Below the pieces are notes generated by a model. That model saw only the letters and a program-made list of their open reading frames with translations. It had not been told where the DNA came from and searched no databases. From contig CAZUBF010000144.1 of the NCBI GenBank assembly GCA_964618555.1, positions 1 to 8,642 of the forward strand: DNA of 8,642 bases. Direction: 5' to 3'. A program made the translations under genes and the position numbers. Source of the DNA: Calidifontimicrobium sp964618555 (GTDB lineage Bacteria > Pseudomonadota > Gammaproteobacteria > Burkholderiales > Burkholderiaceae_C). Positions within the stretch are counted from its first letter, which is position 1. Every line of letters begins with the position of its first letter. Positions 5,370 to 8,642 of this stretch are shown piece after piece.

Positions 5370-7115
5370 ATGGCACGCCGCAGCAAGCCCGTTCCGACGG
5401 GCCAGGACTTCGACCGCGAGTTCCGCGCCCAGGTGGCGCAGATGACCGCCGGGCTCACGCCGACCGCCTTCACCACCGCCTGGGCCGACTGGGCGATGCA
5501 CCTCGCGCAGTCGCCCGCCAAGCAGGGAGAGCTGCGCAAGGAGGCACTCGACCGCGCCGTCGACACCTGGGCCTTCGCGCTGCGCGCGCTGGCCGGCGCA
5601 CCGGTGCCGCCGTCGGAAGGGCTGGTCGGCGAGCCCGACCCGCGCTTCAAGTCGAACGAGTGGACGACGTTCCCGTTCAACGTCTACGCACGTGCCTACC
5701 AGAACAGCGTCGCGCTGATGAAGGACGCGGTGCGCGACGTCGACGGCGTCACCGACTACCACGCGCAGCTGCTCGAGTTCGCGGTGCGCATGCTGCTCGA
5801 CGCCAGCTCGCCGGCGAATTACCTGGCGTCCAACCCCGAGCTGCTCGCGCTGACGCAGTCCGAGAAGGGACAGAACCTGCTGCGCGGCCTCGAGCACTGG
5901 CTCGACGACGTGCAGCGCACCGTCGACGGCGCCGCGGCGCCGGGCACCGAGGCGTTCGAGGTCGGCAAGTCCGTCGCCGCGACGCCGGGCAAGGTCGTGC
6001 TGCGCAACGACCTGATCGAGCTGATCCAGTACGCGCCGACCACCAAGCAGGTGCACGCCGAACCGCTGCTGATCGTGCCGGCGTGGATCATGAAGTACTA
6101 CATCCTCGACCTGAGCGCGCGCAACTCGCTGGTCAAGTACCTGGTCGACCAGGGTCACACGGTGTTCATGATCTCGTGGAAGAACCCCGACGAGAGCGAC
6201 CGCAACGTCGGCATGGACGACTACCTCGAGCAGGGTTTGCGCGCCGCGCTCGACGCCGTCACCGCGATCGTGCCGAAGCGCAAGGTGCACGCGGTGGGCT
6301 ACTGCATCGGCGGCACGCTGCTGGCGATCGGCGCGGCGGCGCTGGCGCGCGAACGCGACGAGCGGCTGGCGACGATCTCGATGTTCGCCGCGCAGACCGA
6401 CTTCTCCGAGCCCGGCGAGCTGGCCTTCTTCATCAACCCGAGCCAGCTCGCGATGCTCGAGGCCACGATGCACAAGAAGGGCGTGCTCGACAGCCGGCAG
6501 ATGGGCGGTGCGTTCGCGCTGCTGCGCGCTCAGGACCTGGTGTGGCAGCCGATCGTCAACAACTACCTCAAGGGCCGGCGCGACCCGATGATCGACCTGA
6601 TGGCGTGGAACGCCGACGGCACGCGCATGCCCTGGCGCATGCACACCGAGTACCTGTACCGGCTGTACCTGGACAACGAGCTGGCGACCAACCGCTTCCC
6701 GGTCGGCGGGGCGCTGGTGCGGTTGTCGGACATCCGCGCGCCGATGTTCGTCGTCGGCACCGAGACCGACCATGTCGCGCCGTGGAAGTCGGTGTACAAG
6801 GTCGACAACCTCGTGCGCTCGGACGACTTCACCTTCCTGCTCACCTCGGGCGGGCACAACGCAGGCATCGTCAGCGGCCCGGTGCATCCGAAGCGGCACT
6901 ATCGGCTGAAGACGCGGCGCCTGGCCGACCCGCACCTGGCGCCCGAGGAGTGGGTGGAATCGGCCACGCGGCACGAAGGCTCGTGGTGGCCGGCGTGGCA
7001 GGCCTGGCTGGTGGCCCATTCCGGCGGCAAGTCCAAGCCGCCGACGATGGGTGCGCCGCGCAAGGGCTATGCGGCGATCGAGGATGCGCCGGGGCAGTAC
7101 GTGAGGCAGCGCTGA
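5370..7115 (+). CDS. phaC: Polyhydroxyalkanoate synthase, class I-like (divergent active-site His loop)
   Basis: PHA synthases polymerise (R)-3-hydroxyacyl-CoA into storage polyester at the granule surface. The 581-residue length fits class I (about 590). The N-terminal domain carries FKSNEWTTFPFNVYARAYQN and SSPANYLASNPE. The alpha/beta-hydrolase part has PAWIMKYYILDL, the lipase-box-like GYCIGG with nucleophile Cys312, ETDHVAPWKSVYK with Asp467, and SGGHNAGI with His496; spacing resembles the R. eutropha triad (319/480/508). The C-terminus has GSWWPAWQAWL, as in other synthases. The loop at the catalytic His reads GGHNAGIVSGP rather than the usual SGH-IQS type, placing it in a divergent synthase subgroup that may have a different preference or a secondary role. 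The start is supported by GAGGAGA at 5356-5362. It follows the SDR gene by 50 bases, in the same likely operon. No phaA, phaB or phasin gene is visible. Confidence 0.88.
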   Translation: MARRSKPVPTGQDFDREFRAQVAQMTAGLTPTAFTTAWADWAMHLAQSPAKQGELRKEALDRAVDTWAFALRALAGAPVPPSEGLVGEPDPRFKSNEWTTFPFNVYARAYQNSVALMKDAVRDVDGVTDYHAQLLEFAVRMLLDASSPANYLASNPELLALTQSEKGQNLLRGLEHWLDDVQRTVDGAAAPGTEAFEVGKSVAATPGKVVLRNDLIELIQYAPTTKQVHAEPLLIVPAWIMKYYILDLSARNSLVKYLVDQGHTVFMISWKNPDESDRNVGMDDYLEQGLRAALDAVTAIVPKRKVHAVGYCIGGTLLAIGAAALARERDERLATISMFAAQTDFSEPGELAFFINPSQLAMLEATMHKKGVLDSRQMGGAFALLRAQDLVWQPIVNNYLKGRRDPMIDLMAWNADGTRMPWRMHTEYLYRLYLDNELATNRFPVGGALVRLSDIRAPMFVVGTETDHVAPWKSVYKVDNLVRSDDFTFLLTSGGHNAGIVSGPVHPKRHYRLKTRRLADPHLAPEEWVESATRHEGSWWPAWQAWLVAHSGGKSKPPTMGAPRKGYAAIEDAPGQYVRQR

Positions 7116-7220
7116 TCCGCCGCGCTCCGGCTTGATGCGATCTTGATGCCCGGACACTGAATCTTGAGCCGGCCTTGAGGCCGGCGGGTCCAGCATCCTT
7201 CCGTGTCGAACGGAGGGTGC
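7116..7220. promoter_or_regulatory. phaC-kdp intergenic region with four CTTGA repeats
   Basis: CTTGA occurs four times on the + strand, with TTGA at 7132, 7143, 7164 and 7175. Offsets of 11, 21 and 11 make two pairs, each with one helical turn between half-sites, 32 bases (three turns) apart. OmpR-family response regulators typically bind direct repeats with about 11-base periodicity. Since kdp genes follow, a KdpE-type activator site is the natural reading. No clear -35/-10 pair was found, as expected for an activator-dependent promoter. The regulator itself is not in the window. Confidence 0.5.
7168..7185 (+). repeat. Perfect 7-bp hairpin with TTGA loop
   Basis: GCCGGCC (7168-7174) and GGCCGGC (7179-7185) pair perfectly around TTGA, which is also the fourth CTTGA repeat. 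No T-run follows (GGGTCCAGC), so termination of phaC is possible but unproven. The hairpin and the regulator-site reading overlap and cannot be separated from sequence alone. Confidence 0.4.
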
Positions 7221-7322
7221 ATGGATCTCGTCTATCTGACCGCGGCCGCCTTGCTGTGGGTCGCCGTCCTCGGGCTGGCCCGCGGCTGCGAGCGCCTGCG
7301 GCCGCACAAGGCAGCGTCGTGA
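7221..7322 (+). CDS. 33-residue single-span membrane miniprotein ahead of kdpF
   Basis: The frame ATG 7221 to TGA 7322 encodes MDLVYLTAAALLWVAVLGLA followed by a basic tail (RGCERLRPHKAAS). One hydrophobic helix spans about residues 4-20, and the Arg/Lys-rich end suggests an N-out, C-in orientation. A good Shine-Dalgarno (GGAGGG, 7212-7217) precedes the ATG, and the stop overlaps the GTG start of kdpF (GTGA, 7319-7322), the same coupling used between kdpF and kdpA. These points make it a real translated gene and the first gene of the kdp operon. It is not KdpF, which follows. I do not recognise a named family. A role as an extra small stabilising or regulatory subunit of KdpFABC is only a guess from position. 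Confidence 0.7.
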   Translation: MDLVYLTAAALLWVAVLGLARGCERLRPHKAAS

Positions 7323-7411
7323 GCGTTTGGGACATCGCCGGCGGCCTGCTTGCCGTCGGCCTGCTGGTGTATCTGGTCGCCGTGCTGTTGCGGCCGGAGG
7401 ACTTCTCGTGA
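7319..7411 (+). CDS. kdpF: KdpF, small subunit of the K+-transporting ATPase
   Basis: KdpF is a single-helix lipid-like subunit that stabilises the KdpFABC K+ pump in the inner membrane. This frame encodes 30 residues, beginning (V/M)SVWDIAGGLLAVGLLVY and ending LLRPEDFS; E. coli KdpF is 29 residues with a similar GLL...YLV...L...E-x-F pattern. The transmembrane helix covers about residues 6-25. The GTG start overlaps the preceding miniprotein stop, and its own TGA overlaps the GTG of kdpA (GTGA, 7408-7411). Position directly before kdpA and the PE-x-F-like ending support the call. A longer in-frame reading from further upstream would run through the hairpin and the miniprotein in another frame and is not credible. 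Confidence 0.88.
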   Translation: MSVWDIAGGLLAVGLLVYLVAVLLRPEDFS

Positions 7412-8642
7412 ACGCGCCGGCCTGGATGCTGCTGGCGGCCTTTCTCGCGCTGCTGCTGCTGGCGGCCTGGCCGCTGGCGCGGGTGATGGAGCCGGTCCTT
7501 CAGGGCCGTTTCGGCCTCGGCCGGCGCATCGAGGCACCGCTGTACCGCCTGGCCGGCGTGGACCCCGAACAGGAGCAGGGCGGGCTCGACTATGCCGTCG
7601 GGCTGTTGGTCTTCAACGGGCTCGGCGTGCTGGCGGTGTATGCGCTGCAGCGGCTGCAGGGCGTGCTGCCGCTGAATCCGCAGGGCATGGGCGGCGTCGC
7701 TGCCGACTCGGCCTTCAACACCGCGATCAGCTTCGTCACCAACACCAACTGGCAGGGCTACGGCGGCGAATCGACGATGAGCTACCTGACGCAGATGCTG
7801 GCGCTGACCGTGCAGAACTTCCTGTCGGCAGCCACCGGCATCGTCGTCGTCGTGGCGCTGGTGCGCGGCTTCGCACGGCACTCGTCGCGGGCCGTGGGCA
7901 ACGTCTGGGTGGACCTGACGCGCGCGACGCTGTGGATCCTGCTGCCGCTGAGCGTCGTCTTCGCGCTCGTGTTCGCGGCGCAGGGCGTGATCCAGAACCT
8001 GTCGCCGTACCAGGAAGTGCAGACGCTCGAAGGCGCGTCGCAGACGCTGGCGATGGGCCCGGCGGCCTCGCAGCTGGCGATCAAGATGCTGGGCACCAAC
8101 GGCGGTGGCTTCTTCAACGCCAACTCGGCGCACCCCTTCGAGAACCCGAGCGCCGTCACCAACCTGCTGCAGATGCTGGCCATCCTGCTGATCCCGGCGG
8201 CGCTGTGCTTCGTCTTCGGCCGCATGGTCGGCGACCTGCGCCAGGGCTGGGCGCTGCTGGCGGCGATGACGCTGATCTTCGTCGTCGCCGTGGTCGCCGC
8301 GACCCGGGCCGAACAGCAGGGCAACCCGGCGCTGGCCGCGGTGGACCAGGCGGCCGGCGCCACGCAGTCCGGCGGCAACATGGAAGGCAAGGAAGTGCGC
8401 TTCGGCATCAACGCCTCGGCGCTGTTCGCCACCATCACCACCGCCGCCAGCTGCGGCGCGGTCAACGCCATGCACGACAGCTTCACGCCGCTGGGCGGCG
8501 CGGTGCCGCTGGTGATGATGCAGCTCGGCGAGGTCGTGTTCGGCGGCGTCGGCGCGGGGCTGTACGGCATGCTGGTGTTCGCGATCCTGGCGGTGTTCAT
8601 CGCCGGGCTGATGATCGGCCGCACGCCCGAGTACCTGGGCAA
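7408..8642 (+). CDS. kdpA: KdpA, K+-channel-like subunit of KdpFABC (3' partial)
   Basis: KdpA binds and passes K+ in the high-affinity KdpFABC P-type ATPase, used when external K+ is scarce. The frame runs off the right edge after 411 codons; the full protein is about 560-600 residues (E. coli 557). Three of the four K+-channel-like selectivity loops are visible: TNTNWQGYGGE (from Thr111), GTNGGGFFNANSAHPFENP (from Gly229) and TTAASCGAVNAMHDSF (from Thr344), then the conserved GEVVFGGVGAGLYG. The fourth lies beyond the window. Hydrophobic helices separate them. The GTG at 7408 is chosen because GGAGGA (7396-7401) lies six bases upstream and the start overlaps the kdpF stop; the ATG at 7426 is poorly placed. 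kdpB and kdpC are expected next, with kdpDE possibly after. Confidence 0.95.
   Translation, partial: MNAPAWMLLAAFLALLLLAAWPLARVMEPVLQGRFGLGRRIEAPLYRLAGVDPEQEQGGLDYAVGLLVFNGLGVLAVYALQRLQGVLPLNPQGMGGVAADSAFNTAISFVTNTNWQGYGGESTMSYLTQMLALTVQNFLSAATGIVVVVALVRGFARHSSRAVGNVWVDLTRATLWILLPLSVVFALVFAAQGVIQNLSPYQEVQTLEGASQTLAMGPAASQLAIKMLGTNGGGFFNANSAHPFENPSAVTNLLQMLAILLIPAALCFVFGRMVGDLRQGWALLAAMTLIFVVAVVAATRAEQQGNPALAAVDQAAGATQSGGNMEGKEVRFGINASALFATITTAASCGAVNAMHDSFTPLGGAVPLVMMQLGEVVFGGVGAGLYGMLVFAILAVFIAGLMIGRTPEYLG

Noticed and set aside
7132..7160. TTGATG as a -35 with CACTGA as a -10 for kdp
   Set aside because: The -10 match is poor and the same TTGA word recurs four times at regulator-like spacing, so a binding-site array explains it better.
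5172..7307. Minus-strand open frame of 711 codons opposite the SDR gene and phaC
   Set aside because: The composition is typical of an antisense shadow (RRGDGLADLERLGARR-like runs) and there is no family motif. The + strand holds an intact synthase with its catalytic triad.
6871..8475. Long minus-strand open frame (534 codons) opposite phaC 3' end and kdpA
   Set aside because: Its product is a low-complexity mix rich in His, Arg, Gln and Ala, with no recognisable motif. It lies opposite well-supported genes; such frames are common in high-GC DNA.
7782..8642. Minus-strand open frame opposite kdpA reaching the right edge
   Set aside because: Ser/Ala/Thr-rich shadow of the KdpA helices, with no own ribosome site or domain; KdpA selectivity loops on the + strand explain the sequence.
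1..8642. tRNA, rRNA, CRISPR array, insertion sequence or prophage
   Set aside because: No repeat-spacer pattern, transposase motif, terminal inverted repeats or tRNA-like cloverleaf was seen on reading both strands.

Overview
The window is high-GC DNA with every recognisable gene on the + strand. The genes fit a Burkholderiales-type betaproteobacterium, in the Rubrivivax/Leptothrix/Ralstonia sphere: a hypB-F-C-D-E order with a short HypF as in Ralstonia eutropha hyp cluster 1, a PHA synthase behind a TGC-rich operator-like palindrome, and a kdp operon with very high-GC codon use. The genus is an inference.

Region 1 (1-4162) is a [NiFe]-hydrogenase maturation operon that enters the window broken. 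A reading frame open at the left edge begins as an APC-type amino-acid permease. At about 341-355 it switches, in frame, into the last ~50 residues of HypB, and GC rises from about 62% (1-300) to about 81% (361-480) by hand count. It is followed by a short Kae1-domain-only HypF, then HypC, HypD and HypE. The last three starts overlap the preceding stop or gene. HypF and HypE make the thiocyanate on the HypE C-terminal Cys; HypC and HypD assemble the Fe(CN)2CO unit. hypA, the rest of hypB and any hydrogenase structural genes are not in the window.

Region 2 (4163-4503) is 341 bases without a convincing gene. It holds two perfect stem-loops just after hypE and, at its right end, a -10-like hexamer abutting a 15-base imperfect palindrome that resembles a PhaR (PHA-responsive repressor) operator.

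Region 3 (4504-7115) is a two-gene unit: an SDR-family oxidoreductase and a class I-like polyhydroxyalkanoate synthase with a Cys-Asp-His triad. They are probably co-transcribed from the promoter/operator above.

Region 4 (7116-8642) begins with 105 bases carrying four CTTGA repeats in two 11-base-spaced pairs, which looks like an OmpR/KdpE-family activator site. Then come a 33-residue membrane miniprotein, kdpF (30 residues) and the first 411 codons of kdpA, cut by the window edge. This is the start of the Kdp high-affinity K+ uptake operon.

Most of the window is recognisable housekeeping and accessory metabolism, and I found no convincing wholly new system. The best leads are the permease/HypB junction (possibly an assembly chimera), the N-terminally reduced HypF, the PhaR-like operator, the CTTGA repeat array before kdp, and the miniprotein ahead of kdpF.
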